Positions 1-10,467 of a DNA stretch of 64,000 bases are shown piece by piece. Where the stretch lies: the NCBI GenBank assembly GCA_003555025.1, contig PWHV01000011.1:76101-140100 (forward strand). Reading direction: 5' to 3'. The DNA comes from Methanomassiliicoccaceae archaeon (GTDB taxonomy: Archaea; Thermoplasmatota; Thermoplasmata; Methanomassiliicoccales; Methanomethylophilaceae). Numbering within the stretch: position 1 is the first letter of the stretch; each line of letters opens with the position of its first letter. The translations under genes were made by a program, and so were the position numbers. The notes beneath the pieces are model-generated. The model did no database searches. It saw only the letters and a list, made by a program, of their open reading frames with translations, and was not told where the DNA came from.

Positions 1-20
1 TTTTCGCGCCCCTGGACAAT

Positions 21-30
21 TCTTTATACA
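21..30 (+). promoter_or_regulatory. TATA-like promoter of the DUF211 gene
   Basis: The sequence TCTTTATACA lies about 35 bases before the GTG start at 64, as expected for an archaeal TATA box with a short leader. Confidence 0.5.
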
Positions 31-63
31 ACCAAGGGCATTAGAGCGTAAGAGGAATATGAG

Positions 64-354
64 GTGAGTGACATTAGGAGACTCGTATTAGATGTTCTGA
101 AACCCCATCACCCCTCAATCATCGACATGGCGGAGAAGCTTTCGGTGTCCACAGGGGTGCTGGGTGTCAACTGCACCGTTTCAGAGGTCGACCAGGAGAC
201 TCAGAAGATCAAGATCACGATCGAGGGCAACATGATCGACTACGACTCGGTGTCGGACGTGATCGCCGAGAGCGGCGCGGTCGTTCATTCCATCGACTCG
301 GTGTCGGCGGGCAAGACGCTTGTGGAAGAGGTGGAAACGCCTCAGGACCGCTGA
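64..354 (+). CDS. DUF211 family protein
   Basis: A 96-residue protein that looks full length for DUF211, a small archaeal family with a ferredoxin-like (ACT-like) fold. It opens with RRLVLDVLKPHHPSI and continues through an alternating beta/alpha pattern (VNCTVSEVDQETQKIKITIEG, then GAVVHSIDSV), which is how I recognise the family. The biochemical role of DUF211 is not established, so no function is assigned. The start is GTG at 64, preceded by a TATA-like box. Its 3' end overlaps the convergent SRP19 gene by 13 bases. Confidence 0.75.
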   Translation: MSDIRRLVLDVLKPHHPSIIDMAEKLSVSTGVLGVNCTVSEVDQETQKIKITIEGNMIDYDSVSDVIAESGAVVHSIDSVSAGKTLVEEVETPQDR

Positions 355-632
355 GCGACAAGCTCGCGTCCCAATCTCTGCAACAGCTCGGTCTTGCCGA
401 GCGACCTTTCCACCCTTATCCTTCCCTGGGACTCGGACCAGTTGGCGGGATAGAGTTTGTCGCTCTCTAGCTTGTACTCCAAGCCCAAGGCGCGGACGGC
501 CTTCTCCACCGCCTCCAATGTGGGGCCGTGAACCGCGAGCCGGCGATTGACCCTCCGCCCCTGGGCACGGGACCTCGATTTGTCGAAGTATTCCGGCCAG
601 ATTATCCAGGCGGTGTCCTCGTCGTAGCTCAT
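342..632 (-). CDS. srp19: Signal recognition particle 19 kDa protein (SRP19)
   Basis: A 96-residue protein that is full length for archaeal SRP19. SRP19 binds the tips of helices 6 and 8 of 7S RNA and prepares it for SRP54, so the particle can target nascent membrane and secreted proteins. Family marks are the N-terminal WIIWPEYFD block, the basic RRVNRRLAV stretch that corresponds to the RNA-contacting loop, and the LYPANWSESQGRIRV segment. It lies just downstream of rps8e on the same strand with a 24-base gap, so the two are probably co-transcribed. The SRP RNA itself is not seen in the window. Confidence 0.9.
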   Translation of the reverse strand: MSYDEDTAWIIWPEYFDKSRSRAQGRRVNRRLAVHGPTLEAVEKAVRALGLEYKLESDKLYPANWSESQGRIRVERSLGKTELLQRLGRELVAQRS

Positions 633-656
633 GTCACGGATTCAGAATCAAGGGGA

Positions 657-1037
657 TCACTCGACGAGCACCGCGTCGACCGAACCCTTCTGCCCTGGCC
701 TGGAGGTCACCACCGCGTCGCCCACCTCGGTGACGATGGTGGTCCCCTTGTTGATGATGTTGCGCTGGACATAGTTGGGGTTGGCAGGGTTGCTCTTCAC
801 GCTGATGATCTTGGCCCGCGTCACCTCGTTGGTCTTGCGGTCCATGACGTTGGCGAGGTCCCCGGAGAGCATCCTGGTCTTGCTGTTGGCACCCTTGGTG
901 CGATACTTCTTCAGGCTCTGAGGGCCGACCTTGGTGTACTGCTTCTCCCTGCCGATCTCGAACTTCCTCTTGCCACGGCTGAGCTTAATACGTCCGCCGG
1001 ACGGCTTCCTCTTAGACTTACCCTGCCAAAGTGCCAT
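657..1037 (-). CDS. rps8e: 30S ribosomal protein S8e
   Basis: A 126-residue ribosomal protein of the archaeal and eukaryotic S8e family, part of the small subunit. The start MALWQGKSKRKPSGGR and the central NPANPNYVQRNIINKGTTI block are typical. On the minus strand a TATA-like TTTTATACAT lies about 30 bases before the ATG, giving a short leader. It is followed by srp19, a pairing of translation and protein-targeting genes. Confidence 0.95.
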   Translation of the reverse strand: MALWQGKSKRKPSGGRIKLSRGKRKFEIGREKQYTKVGPQSLKKYRTKGANSKTRMLSGDLANVMDRKTNEVTRAKIISVKSNPANPNYVQRNIINKGTTIVTEVGDAVVTSRPGQKGSVDAVLVE

Positions 1038-1155
1038 GTCTATTCCTGCTGTGCTAATTATAGTGATGTATAAAACGTTTTGCTTTCCTCAGTAACATCA
1101 TGGTATCATCCAGCCCTCCGCCTCCTATTAAATGGGCCACCGTGGTCGGGGGTCC

Positions 1156-1797
1156 TCAGTCCTGGGGGCCGAGCAGCTCGATGGAGATGTCGTCCTCGTC
1201 AATGTCCAGAAGGGCGGCGTAACCGTCCCTGGCCGGTCCAGGGTTCATGAATATTATGCCGTCCTCCTCGATGACGCCGCGGGCCTCGTGCACATGCCCC
1301 GCCATTACCAGGAGGGGGCGGTGCTTGTCCACCAGCTCCCTGATGGAATGGCTGCCCACGCTTATGCCCGAGGGGATCTCGTCGTTCCTGCCGTAGGGCG
1401 GGGTGTGCAGCATCAGCACCATGGCGTCCTCCGCGATGGGGTCCAGCATCTCCCTGATGACCTCCTCGTCCAGCTCGAAGGGGGTCTCGAATATGGTGGG
1501 GTTCGAGCCGCCCAGGCCGGCGAACACCATGCCGCCTATGTCCATGGAGACTCCGTGCAGGGACGTGCCCGCTGACGATATCGCCTCCATAATCTCCGGG
1601 GGGTCGCAGTTGCCAGGTATGGCATACACGTCCGTTCCCAGGGCGGAGATGAATTCGGCCGCCCACTCGGCGGGTCCGAAATGGGTGATGTCGCCGAGGA
1701 TCAGGACCGCATCGGCCCCATGGCGCTCTATCCTTTCCTTGGCGGAATTCAGGGACGCCTTCTTGGCGTGTATGTCTGAGATGACTAAGAACCTCAT
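1156..1797 (-). CDS. YfcE/MJ0936-like calcineurin-fold metallophosphoesterase
   Basis: A 213-residue metallophosphoesterase. The five metal-binding blocks are in order: SDIHAKK (DxH), LGDITHFG (GD), PGNCDP (GN), MLHTPPYG (H) and AGHVHEAR (GHxH). Family members hydrolyse phosphodiesters or nucleotides with two metal ions; the substrate here is unknown. I place the start at the Met opening MRFLVISDIHA rather than ten codons upstream, because a minus-strand TATA-like TTTAATGTATC lies about 25-30 bases before it, implying a leaderless transcript. Confidence 0.85.
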   Translation of the reverse strand: MRFLVISDIHAKKASLNSAKERIERHGADAVLILGDITHFGPAEWAAEFISALGTDVYAIPGNCDPPEIMEAISSAGTSLHGVSMDIGGMVFAGLGGSNPTIFETPFELDEEVIREMLDPIAEDAMVLMLHTPPYGRNDEIPSGISVGSHSIRELVDKHRPLLVMAGHVHEARGVIEEDGIIFMNPGPARDGYAALLDIDEDDISIELLGPQD

Positions 1798-1840
1798 GGC
1801 GCTTGCGGATATCCTTTGGTGATACATTAAACTTTCAATC

Positions 1841-2692
1841 TCAGAGTAACGGGAAGAGCAACGGGTAGGACGCCAGCAGGCCCAGCAGCGCCCCGCCGTT
1901 GATCCATGGCAGTCCGGGGGCGGGATCTTCGTCCAGCCTCCTCATCAGCATCCAAAGCCCCAGGGCGCCGCCCGCTGCCACCGCCGCCGCCACGCCCGCG
2001 TGGGACCACGTGAAGTACCCTTGCACCGCGGACAGATGATAGTACGCCGACGCGGTCAGCAGACCCGGGACGGCAACGTCCCCCAGACCCATCACGGTGT
2101 CGGCGTAGCGCTCGTCCCCTGAACCCAATACGAACATGAGCGGTAGCCGGGACCTGGCGACCCCCTCTGCCAACTTGATCATGTGCCCGCTGCCCTTCAC
2201 CGCCCAATGGTCGTAAGCGGCCAGCAGAAAAAGCAGTATCGCCGCCGGCAGAGGTGATAGCGAGGCCCCGATGAGCGCCGCCGCCCCCACGCAGAGCACC
2301 AAGGCCGCCAGGTTCCTGAAGGCCGTTCCCTTCAGTAGGAACGAGCCACCCAACAGTGCCACGGCGCCGCCGCCGGCGCCCGCCAGGGACGGGATGAAAG
2401 CCCCGGTCGCGGCGTGCAAGGGGATGAAGAGGGTGGCCGTTACGGCCACCAGCATAGCCCCTGCCATCATGACGCCAAGGAACATCGTTCTTCCCAGGGT
2501 CACAAGGAGCAGCACAACGGCCGTGGCGGCGGCGAACAGTGCCAGGTACACGAGCGTGTTGCTGGGGTCTCCGGGGTCCTCGAACGCCTGCGTCCCCTCG
2601 GGAATGAGGGTCACAAGCAGGACGGCGGCGGCGTTGACGGCGAGGAACAACGAAACGAAAGCGGCGGCTTCGCGCATGCCCGTCATACTCAT
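1841..2692 (-). CDS. Presenilin/signal-peptide-peptidase-like intramembrane aspartyl protease
   Basis: A 283-residue polytopic membrane protein with about nine hydrophobic segments. Three marks of family A22 (DUF1119 group) are visible: a YD motif in LLFLLAAYDHWAV, a GxGD motif in MGLGDVAVPG, and a PGLPWINGGALLG segment in the position of the PAL motif. The two aspartates would form the catalytic pair that cuts helices within the membrane. Archaeal homologues include the presenilin homologue PSH used for structural work. The start at 2692 fits a TATA-like element (RC of TTATACATATT) about 25 bases upstream. Substrates are unknown. Confidence 0.8.
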   Translation of the reverse strand: MSMTGMREAAAFVSLFLAVNAAAVLLVTLIPEGTQAFEDPGDPSNTLVYLALFAAATAVVLLLVTLGRTMFLGVMMAGAMLVAVTATLFIPLHAATGAFIPSLAGAGGGAVALLGGSFLLKGTAFRNLAALVLCVGAAALIGASLSPLPAAILLFLLAAYDHWAVKGSGHMIKLAEGVARSRLPLMFVLGSGDERYADTVMGLGDVAVPGLLTASAYYHLSAVQGYFTWSHAGVAAAVAAGGALGLWMLMRRLDEDPAPGLPWINGGALLGLLASYPLLFPLL

Positions 2693-2743
2693 CAAGAAGG
2701 CATAACGCGCATTATACATATTATCTCAGGGAGAATGATGGGA

Positions 2744-2830
2744 TGGCGCGGAGAGGGGGATTTGAACCCCCGTGTCCTTACGGACAATAGATTAGCAGTC
2801 TATCGCCTTACCAGGCTGGGCCATCTCCGC
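2744..2830 (-). tRNA. tRNA-Ser (anticodon GCT)
   Basis: An 87-base tRNA with the long variable arm of serine tRNAs. The acceptor stem pairs GCGGAGA with TCTCCGC, followed by discriminator G and an encoded CCA. The anticodon loop reads CTGCTAA with anticodon GCT (codons AGC/AGU), and the T arm shows GGGGGTTCAAATCCCCC in the RNA sense. Confidence 0.95.
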
Positions 2831-2965
2831 AGCATTGTTGAAAAAGGGAAGCTGTTATTAAATCTTTGTATACAATGAAAATAAAGCTTTCGCTTCGCCG
2901 CCCCGGCCCCCCTTGCTTATTCCGAGAGACGCCGGGCCTACCATTCTCCGACGCAACAGCAAATG

Positions 2966-2973
2966 TTTATATA
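2966..2973 (+). promoter_or_regulatory. TATA box of the 16S rRNA gene
   Basis: TTTATATA is the strongest TATA-like element upstream of 16S and would start transcription near 2998, giving a leader of about 290 bases. A weaker TTAAATAC at about 3031 could be a second promoter. Confidence 0.55.
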
Positions 2974-3285
2974 CCGTTGATGAGACTTAGAATAGCGCCT
3001 CCCGAAGCGAGAGGGGCGCCCTCGAAACGGTTAAATACAACATCGATGTTCGAGGGATTGCGTCAAATGCGGGATGCCCCGGAACACCGGGGAATACCGA
3101 CATCTGGACGCGGAAGATGTATGGAGAAGCAAGATCTCCGCCTAATCGGCGTGCCCTCTTGTTTCTGACGTTCGATGCTGTACCATTAATTGTGTCGTCG
3201 TAAGACGGGACACAACCATAGGTGAAACCTGGTGTAACCTGCCAAGTTTCCTTCATCCTAGACGTATAATAATGTCAAATGGATT
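2974..3285 (+). other. Structured 16S leader region
   Basis: About 310 bases lie between the likely promoter and 16S with no convincing gene. The stretch can fold: a perfect six-pair hairpin CCCCGG-AACA-CCGGGG near 3078-3093, GGAGA/TCTCC near 3121-3140, and a GTC-GTAA-GAC hairpin inside outer TGTGTC/GGGACACA arms near 3190-3213. It is most simply the pre-rRNA leader, but a separate small RNA is not excluded. Confidence 0.4.
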
Positions 3286-4755
<1,470 letters not shown>

Positions 4756-4760
4756 ACGCT

Positions 4761-4801
4761 GGGAAGACTCAGTCTTCCCGAGGGGGGCTTCGGCCCCCCT
4801 C
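4761..4801 (+). terminator. Two tandem hairpins just after 16S
   Basis: Two strong inverted repeats follow the mature 16S end: GGGAAGACT/AGTCTTCCC at 4761-4779 and a GC-rich stem GAGGGGGG/CCCCCCTC with a CTTCGG tetraloop at 4780-4801. They could terminate transcription or guide 3' processing. The known archaeal terminator signal is a T-rich run rather than a hairpin, and none follows at once, so a processing role is at least as likely. Confidence 0.45.
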
Positions 4802-4952
4802 ACAACCAGTATTGCAAGGAAGTCGAAATGATTTCCCGGACAATTCCTGTGCAGGGACACCAGGCACCAAATCAGCATCGAACGTCATCTTCCCAAAACA
4901 TCTCTGTTCTACGAGCCAATGTTTATTTCTTCCCAACCCCTACTCCAAGTCA

Positions 4953-6011
4953 ATGGACCGAGGCGAGGACTCTCCCGACGGGAGGAAAAGCATAGACCAG
5001 CGGATAATGGAGCTCCTCAACCGCCGCGCGGAGCTTCTGTCCGAGGGCCCTGCTGGGCAAAGAGCAGACATGCTCTCCGAGGACGAGCGAATCCTCAAGG
5101 AGGTCCTGGCGGAGAACCCCGGCCCGGTGAGGGGCGAGGATGCCGCCGCCGTCTTCCGCGAGGTGTTCTCGCTGTCACGCCGTATCCTCGCCGTTGCGGA
5201 GGTGTCCTATCTCGGCCCTGATGCGTCATTCACCCACCAGGCGGCCTACCGCCGTTTCGGCTCCGCCGCCCGCATGGTGTCCTGCGACAGCATACCCTCG
5301 GTGTTCCGCGACGTGGAGTCCGGCCGCTCCTCTTTCAGCGTGGTCCCGGTGGAGAACTCCACCGAAGGGGCTGTGACCTACACCCTGGACCTTCTGGTGC
5401 AGTCATCGGTGCAGATATGCGCGGAGATCAACCTCCGCATCAGCCATTGCCTGATGTCCGACACTCCTATGGAGTCCATCGATGCGGTGTACTCCCACTC
5501 GCAGGTCTTCGGCCAATGCCGCGAGTGGATATCGGAGCGCCTGCCGCACGCGGAGCTGCGCGATGTGAAGAGCACCGCCGACGCCGCCGCCAAGGCCAAG
5601 CTCGACGGCAACGCCGCCATCGCCTCGCGCATGGCGTCGGAGCTCTACGGCCTTCCCATACTGCGGGAGTCCATCGAGGACAATCCCGACAACAGCACCC
5701 GTTTCCTGGTACTCGCCCGCGACTCCCCGCCGCCCACCGGCGACGACAAGACATCGATATGCTTCGCCCTGCGCGACCGCTCCGGCGCCCTGTACGATGC
5801 CCTTAACCCCTTCAAGGAGGGGGACATAAACCTGACCATGATCCAGAGCCGGCCGTCGCGGATGCGCAACTGGGACTACGTGTTCTTCCTCGATATGGAG
5901 GGCCACATGCAGGACGATGATATCTCTCAGGCCCTCGCCGAGCTGGAGGAGGGTTGCATCTTCCTCCGCGTCCTGGGCAGCTACCCGCGCAACGACGACC
6001 TTCTCCAATAA
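4953..6011 (+). CDS. pheA: Prephenate dehydratase with chorismate-mutase-like N-terminus and ACT domain
   Basis: A 352-residue P-protein-like enzyme converting prephenate to phenylpyruvate, the phenylalanine branch. From about residue 90 the dehydratase begins with [14 protein letters not shown] and carries [18 protein letters not shown] and the catalytic-site DNSTRFLVL motif; the last 80 residues form an ACT regulatory domain with [22 protein letters not shown], matching the phenylalanine-binding ESRP site. The first 80 residues resemble a degenerate AroQ chorismate mutase ([16 protein letters not shown]), and the usual mutase lysine and DxxRE cluster is not obvious. The ATG at 4953 is chosen because GTTTATTTCT at 4921 serves as a TATA box with a near-leaderless start. 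It lies apart from the aromatic operon at 24.9-32.2 kb. Confidence 0.9.
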   Translation: MDRGEDSPDGRKSIDQRIMELLNRRAELLSEGPAGQRADMLSEDERILKEVLAENPGPVRGEDAAAVFREVFSLSRRILAVAEVSYLGPDASFTHQAAYRRFGSAARMVSCDSIPSVFRDVESGRSSFSVVPVENSTEGAVTYTLDLLVQSSVQICAEINLRISHCLMSDTPMESIDAVYSHSQVFGQCREWISERLPHAELRDVKSTADAAAKAKLDGNAAIASRMASELYGLPILRESIEDNPDNSTRFLVLARDSPPPTGDDKTSICFALRDRSGALYDALNPFKEGDINLTMIQSRPSRMRNWDYVFFLDMEGHMQDDDISQALAELEEGCIFLRVLGSYPRNDDLLQ

Positions 6012-6064
6012 ACGTTCAAGAACAAATAAATACAATCCAGACCATCTTCTGGTCCCGTGAAAAC

Positions 6065-7675
6065 ATGAAGTTCATTTTCGTCACGGGAGGAGTCCTCTCC
6101 GGTCTGGGGAAGGGCATCACCGCTTCTTCGATAGGCAAGCTGCTCATGTGCAGGGGCCTGAAGGTATCCGCCATCAAGATAGACCCCTATCTGAACATCG
6201 ACGCCGGAACCATGAATCCATTCGAGCACGGCGAGGTCTATGTGCTCGATGACGGCGGCGAGGTTGACCTGGACCTCGGCAATTACGAGCGTTTCCTCGA
6301 CATATCGATAAGCAGCGAGCACAACATCACCACCGGCAAGGTCTATCAGACAGTCATCGATAAGGAGCGCCGCGGCGACTACCTCGGCAAGACGGTGCAG
6401 ATCATCCCCCACGTTACCAACGAGATCAAGGGGAGGATAACAAGCATCGCCCGCGGCAGCAACGCCGACCTCACCATCGTTGAGCTGGGAGGTACGGTGG
6501 GCGACATCGAGTCCATGCCCTTCCTGGAGTCCGTCAGACAGTTGGCGGTAGAGGTGGGCAGGGAGAACTGCATATTCCTGCACACCACCCTGATTCCCAT
6601 ATTGGGCTCGGTCGGAGAGCAGAAGACCAAGCCCACCCAGCACTCGGTCAAGGAGCTCATGGCCCTGGGTATCAAGCCCGACCTCATCGTCGGTCGGTCC
6701 TCGGTGGAGCTGGACGAAGCGATTAAATCAAAGATTTCCATGTTCTGCGATGTTTCCAAGGAGGCCGTCATCTCCGCGCCCGACTCCCGCTCCATATACG
6801 AGGTGCCGCTGGTGCTGGAGAAGCAGGGCGTCTCCGAGCTCATAATCGACAGGATGAGGCTCAAGCCCCTGACCAGGGACATGGACCTGTCGGAATGGAA
6901 AGGCTTCCTGCAGAGTGTCCTGTCTCCCAGCATGACGGTGGATATCGCCCTGGTGGGGAAGTACACCGACCTGGCCGACTCCTATCTCAGCCACCTCGAG
7001 GCCCTTACACACGCCGCCGCCCAGGAGGACTGCGGCGTGAACGTGCTGTTCACGGACAGCGACCGTCTCCTGTCGGAGGGGCCGGAGGCGGTGCTGGGGA
7101 AGGCACACGGGATACTGGTGCCCGGTGGATTCGGCACCCGCGGGGTGGAGGGGAAGATCGTCGCCGCCCGCTACGCCCGGGAGCAAGGCATTCCCTTCGC
7201 CGGTGTCTGCCTAGGGTTCCAGGTGGCGACCGTCGAGTTCGCCCGCAACGTAATCGGCCTGGAGAGGGCCAACAGCACCGAGTTCGACCCCCGGTCACTC
7301 CACCCGGTCATCGATCTGATGCCGGAGCAGCGTGAGCTCAACTCCAAGGGCGCCACCATGAGGCTGGGGTCCATGAAGGTCATGATAAGGGAAGGCAGCA
7401 GGGCCCATTCCCTCTATGGTAGCACCGAGGCCTGGGAAAGGCACAGGCACCGCTTCGAGGTCAATCCCGAGTACATCGACCAGTTCGAGCGGGCGGGATG
7501 GCGATTCAGCGGTCGTTGCGAGGAGGGCCGCCGCATGGAGATTGGCGAGCTGGAGGACCACCCCTTCTTCATGGCCTCCCAGTTCCATCCGGAGTTCAAA
7601 TCGCGGCCTGGAAGGCCGTCCGCCATGCACTCCGGCCTGGTGCAAGCGGCGATGCAAAGGAAGCGGGACTCCTGA
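6065..7675 (+). CDS. pyrG: CTP synthase
   Basis: A 536-residue full-length CTP synthase that aminates UTP to CTP using ATP and glutamine. The N-terminal synthetase domain opens [21 protein letters not shown] and has the [19 protein letters not shown] and [12 protein letters not shown] motifs. The C-terminal class I glutamine amidotransferase carries the nucleophile elbow FAGVCLGFQ and the His/Glu pair [13 protein letters not shown]. The start at 6065 is the family start; an in-frame ATG 37 codons upstream lies within pheA. An AATAAATAC element about 35 bases upstream could be its promoter. Confidence 0.96.
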   Translation: MKFIFVTGGVLSGLGKGITASSIGKLLMCRGLKVSAIKIDPYLNIDAGTMNPFEHGEVYVLDDGGEVDLDLGNYERFLDISISSEHNITTGKVYQTVIDKERRGDYLGKTVQIIPHVTNEIKGRITSIARGSNADLTIVELGGTVGDIESMPFLESVRQLAVEVGRENCIFLHTTLIPILGSVGEQKTKPTQHSVKELMALGIKPDLIVGRSSVELDEAIKSKISMFCDVSKEAVISAPDSRSIYEVPLVLEKQGVSELIIDRMRLKPLTRDMDLSEWKGFLQSVLSPSMTVDIALVGKYTDLADSYLSHLEALTHAAAQEDCGVNVLFTDSDRLLSEGPEAVLGKAHGILVPGGFGTRGVEGKIVAARYAREQGIPFAGVCLGFQVATVEFARNVIGLERANSTEFDPRSLHPVIDLMPEQRELNSKGATMRLGSMKVMIREGSRAHSLYGSTEAWERHRHRFEVNPEYIDQFERAGWRFSGRCEEGRRMEIGELEDHPFFMASQFHPEFKSRPGRPSAMHSGLVQAAMQRKRDS

Positions 7676-7729
7676 AGGGCGTGAAGCCAAACCTTTTATA
7701 ACCCTTACCCATAATCGAGCCCCGATACC

Positions 7730-8359
7730 ATGGCAGACGATTACCTGGAGTTGTTGGACAGGGCCAAAGAGACGCTTCCCGAGACCATCGAGAAGCATGA
7801 GAGGTTCAAGATCCCCGAGCCCGACATCCTCCAGGAGGGTAAGATAACCGTCCTGAGGAATTTCGTGGATATCACCGACTCCCTGCGCCGGGAACCGGAG
7901 CACATGCTCCAGTTCCTGCTACGCGAGATGGGCGCCCCCGGCAACCTCGAGGGCAGGAGGGCCGTCTTCAAGGCCAAGCTCAGCGCCAGCCAGTTGATGG
8001 AGCGCATCGAGAACTACAGCGACACCTTCGTGGTCTGCTCGGAGTGCGGACGCCCGGACACCCGCATGGTGAAGGACGGCAGGATCATGACGCTGGAATG
8101 CGACGCCTGCGGCGCCCACCGGCCCGTGCACGTCCGAAGGACGATCAAGTCCGACCTCTCCAACCAGCTACGCGAGGGCGGCGTGTACGAGCTCTTCATC
8201 CAGGATGTGGGCAAGAAGGGCGACGGCGTGGCCAAGTTCAACAACCGCGTGATATTCGTGCCCGGGGCGGTCAAGGGCACAAGGGTCAAGGTCAAGGTGA
8301 CCAAGATATCGGGCAGCACCGCCTACGGCATGGTCACCCAGGAGCCGGTCACGCAGTGA
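7730..8359 (+). CDS. aif2b: Translation initiation factor aIF2 subunit beta fused to a TRAM domain
   Basis: A 209-residue protein. Residues 1-140 are aIF2 beta: the helical N-terminal part, the alpha-beta core around LLREMGAPGNLEGRRAVFKAKLSA, and a zinc ribbon with CSECGRPDTR and CDACGAHRP. The subunit helps aIF2 deliver initiator Met-tRNA. Residues 150-209 form a TRAM domain (YELFIQDVGKKGDGVAKFNNRVIFVPGAVKGTRVKVKV), a small RNA-binding barrel found fused to this factor in some euryarchaeal lineages. A TATA-like TTTTATAACC lies about 30 bases before the ATG. The next gene, a TRAM-bearing tRNA modifier, starts 14 bases on. Confidence 0.93.
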   Translation: MADDYLELLDRAKETLPETIEKHERFKIPEPDILQEGKITVLRNFVDITDSLRREPEHMLQFLLREMGAPGNLEGRRAVFKAKLSASQLMERIENYSDTFVVCSECGRPDTRMVKDGRIMTLECDACGAHRPVHVRRTIKSDLSNQLREGGVYELFIQDVGKKGDGVAKFNNRVIFVPGAVKGTRVKVKVTKISGSTAYGMVTQEPVTQ

Positions 8360-8372
8360 CCGCCAGGCAGCG

Positions 8373-9611
8373 ATGAAGTTCCACGTCGAATCGTACGGCT
8401 GCACCATGAACCAGGGCGAGGGCGGGGAGCTCTCGCGCAAGCTCGCGGCATTGGGCCATTGTCCCGAAGGCTGCGCAGAGGACGCTGAGATCGTCGTACT
8501 CAACACCTGCACGGTGGTCGAGACCACCGAGCTGCGCATGCTCAGACGTCTGCAGGAGCTGCGCTCCCATGGCAAGGAGCTGGTCCTGACCGGATGCATG
8601 GCCAAAGTCCAGGCGCCGGTGCTGTCAGAGGCCTCTCCCGAGTCGATGATCGTTCCGCCCCAGCAGTATCCGGCCTTCTGCGAGGAATTCCGCTCCCGTT
8701 ACGGGGAGGGAGGACCGCCCCAGGCCGTCCTGAGGTCGGGGCCGGCAATAATCCCCATAGCCCAAGGATGCCGTGGCTCGTGCAGCTACTGCATAACCCG
8801 CTTCGCCCGTGGCGGGCTGCGCAGCGTGCCCGTCGAGGAGGTGGAGGAGAGCTTCCAAGAGGCCATCGGACAAGGGGCGAAGGAGCTGCTTCTGACATCC
8901 CAGGACAACGGGTGCTACGGGCAGGACATAGGAAAGGACCTCCCCTCGCTTCTCGAGGCGCTGCTGAGTCAAGAGGGTGATTTCCGCATCCGGCTGGGGA
9001 TGATGAACCCCGAGCATTTCCTTACGATGGCGGACGAACTGATGGACTGCATGGAGGACCCCCGCGTCTTCCGCTTCCTGCACCTCCCGGTGCAGAGCGG
9101 CAGCGGCCGGGTGCTCAAGGCCATGAACAGACGCTATCAGCCCGACGAGTTCCTCACAGCGGTTGATGAAGCGAGGGAGAGGCTCCCCGACATCGCCCTC
9201 TCGACCGATGTGATAGTCGGATTCCCCGGTGAGGGGGAGGAGGACCACCGCGCCACCGTGGAGCTTTTGGAGCAAGCGAGGCCGGACACGATCAACGTCA
9301 CCCGCTTCTCCCCTCGGCCGGGCACGGAGGCCGCCACGATGCCAGGGGCCCCGCACGGCAGGGTGAGTAAGTCCCGGTCGCGGGAGGTGAGCTCCCTGAG
9401 GATGACATTGGGGTGGAGCATCAACAATGCCATGGTGGGGACGGAGGCGCAGGCCCTGGTCAGCGAGCGGGGCACGGAAGGGAGCATGATATGCCGCAGC
9501 GACTGCTACCGCCCGGTGGTCATCCCCGCAGGGCCGGACATCGGCGAGAGGCTGACGCTGCGCATAGTCGATGCGGCGCCCACCCACCTCTTCGGCGAGC
9601 CAGCCGACTGA
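8373..9611 (+). CDS. tRNA t6A37 methylthiotransferase (MtaB/CDKAL1-type radical SAM)
   Basis: A 412-residue radical SAM methylthiotransferase that would convert t6A to ms2t6A at position 37 of ANN-decoding tRNAs. Three domains are seen: an N-terminal UPF0004 domain whose cysteines lie in YGCTMNQ, NTCTV and TGCMA; the radical SAM core with the CxxxCxxC cluster in GCRGSCSYC, followed by LTSQDNGCYG, LPVQSGSGRVLKAMNRRY and STDVIVGFPGE; and a C-terminal TRAM domain from about residue 350. It probably shares a transcript with aIF2 beta. Confidence 0.92.
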   Translation: MKFHVESYGCTMNQGEGGELSRKLAALGHCPEGCAEDAEIVVLNTCTVVETTELRMLRRLQELRSHGKELVLTGCMAKVQAPVLSEASPESMIVPPQQYPAFCEEFRSRYGEGGPPQAVLRSGPAIIPIAQGCRGSCSYCITRFARGGLRSVPVEEVEESFQEAIGQGAKELLLTSQDNGCYGQDIGKDLPSLLEALLSQEGDFRIRLGMMNPEHFLTMADELMDCMEDPRVFRFLHLPVQSGSGRVLKAMNRRYQPDEFLTAVDEARERLPDIALSTDVIVGFPGEGEEDHRATVELLEQARPDTINVTRFSPRPGTEAATMPGAPHGRVSKSRSREVSSLRMTLGWSINNAMVGTEAQALVSERGTEGSMICRSDCYRPVVIPAGPDIGERLTLRIVDAAPTHLFGEPAD

Positions 9612-9648
9612 CCATCGTTATATATTCGAACTAGAATCACGACAACAC

Positions 9649-9724
9649 AGTCCCGTGGTGTAGTGGTCAATCATGCCGGCCTTTGGAGCCAGCGACGGGG
9701 GTTCGAATCCTCCCGGGACTACCA
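9649..9724 (+). tRNA. tRNA-Gln (anticodon TTG)
   Basis: A 76-base cloverleaf. The acceptor AGTCCCG pairs with CGGGACT, then discriminator A and encoded CCA; the anticodon loop CTTTGGA holds TTG, which reads CAA; the T arm is GGGGGTTCGAATCCTCC. A TATA-like TTATATATTC lies about 35 bases upstream. Confidence 0.94.
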
Positions 9725-9758
9725 TCCATACCCTCCTGGCCGCGGATTGTGTTCGGGA

Positions 9759-10181
9759 CTACTTGTTAATGAGATATGCCGAGCCTATCATCATCAATCC
9801 TCCGATGATCGCCAGGATCATTCCATAACCGATTGAGAACTCAATCGTCCCGACGAGGAAATCGATTCCGTACTCCATCAACGATTGGTAGGTGAGTATG
9901 CAGCTGATAACGACCGCCAGGCCTAAAGAGATCCCCACGATGGTTGACGGCAGCCCCTTCCTGTCAATTAGTACCAACGCACCGAACAGGACGGCCGCGA
10001 TAACCGCATACGCTGGATAGCTTCGATACTCCTGCTCCCCATCATTGTATATGTCCGTGCCCGTCAGCTCGGTGTCCTCCGACACCCCCAAGACCGTGGT
10101 GGTCGCGACCATCCAAGGCATAAACACCGATACGATCACGATCGCCGCCGCCACGATGCCTATGGCCTTGATATTGCTCAT
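9759..10181 (-). CDS. Hypothetical four-helix membrane protein
   Basis: A 140-residue protein with four hydrophobic segments: IGIVAAAIVIVSVFMPWMV near the N-terminus, YAVIAAVLFGALVLI, STIVGISLGLAVVISCIL, and GYGMILAIIGGLMMIGSAYLI at the end. A short acidic loop (about residues 35-55) follows helix 1 and is probably external. No family is recognised. I prefer the Met opening MSNIKAIG over one five codons upstream. The gene borders a decayed accessory region, and its A/T content is visibly higher than that of its neighbours to the left. Confidence 0.6.
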   Translation of the reverse strand: MSNIKAIGIVAAAIVIVSVFMPWMVATTTVLGVSEDTELTGTDIYNDGEQEYRSYPAYAVIAAVLFGALVLIDRKGLPSTIVGISLGLAVVISCILTYQSLMEYGIDFLVGTIEFSIGYGMILAIIGGLMMIGSAYLINK

Positions 10182-10467
10182 GCCCGTCATCCCCATTCAC
10201 ATCCCCTTCTTCTCTGACCGTGTGTATTCACACAGGACAGCTAGAGTGTGACAGAATGCAATCGTGCAATGATCATCTTTTCAAATCATGACCTAGATGC
10301 AGACTGATCAACTCAATGTGGTCTATAAACAACATGTCCTGTATTTATAAAATACTCAATTTCAATTGTGAGGAATGATACATGATATCGGTCATCTCCT
10401 GTATTCCTCTGTTTAGAAGAGAAAAAGTTCATCTAAATCAGTCTCCGCGGCCCGCAATGAGCACATT
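10182..10467. other. Non-coding, A/T-rich spacer
   Basis: No supportable gene. The stretch is A/T-rich with TATA-like segments such as TTTATAAAATAC near 10344-10356, and it marks the left edge of the decayed island. Confidence 0.5.
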
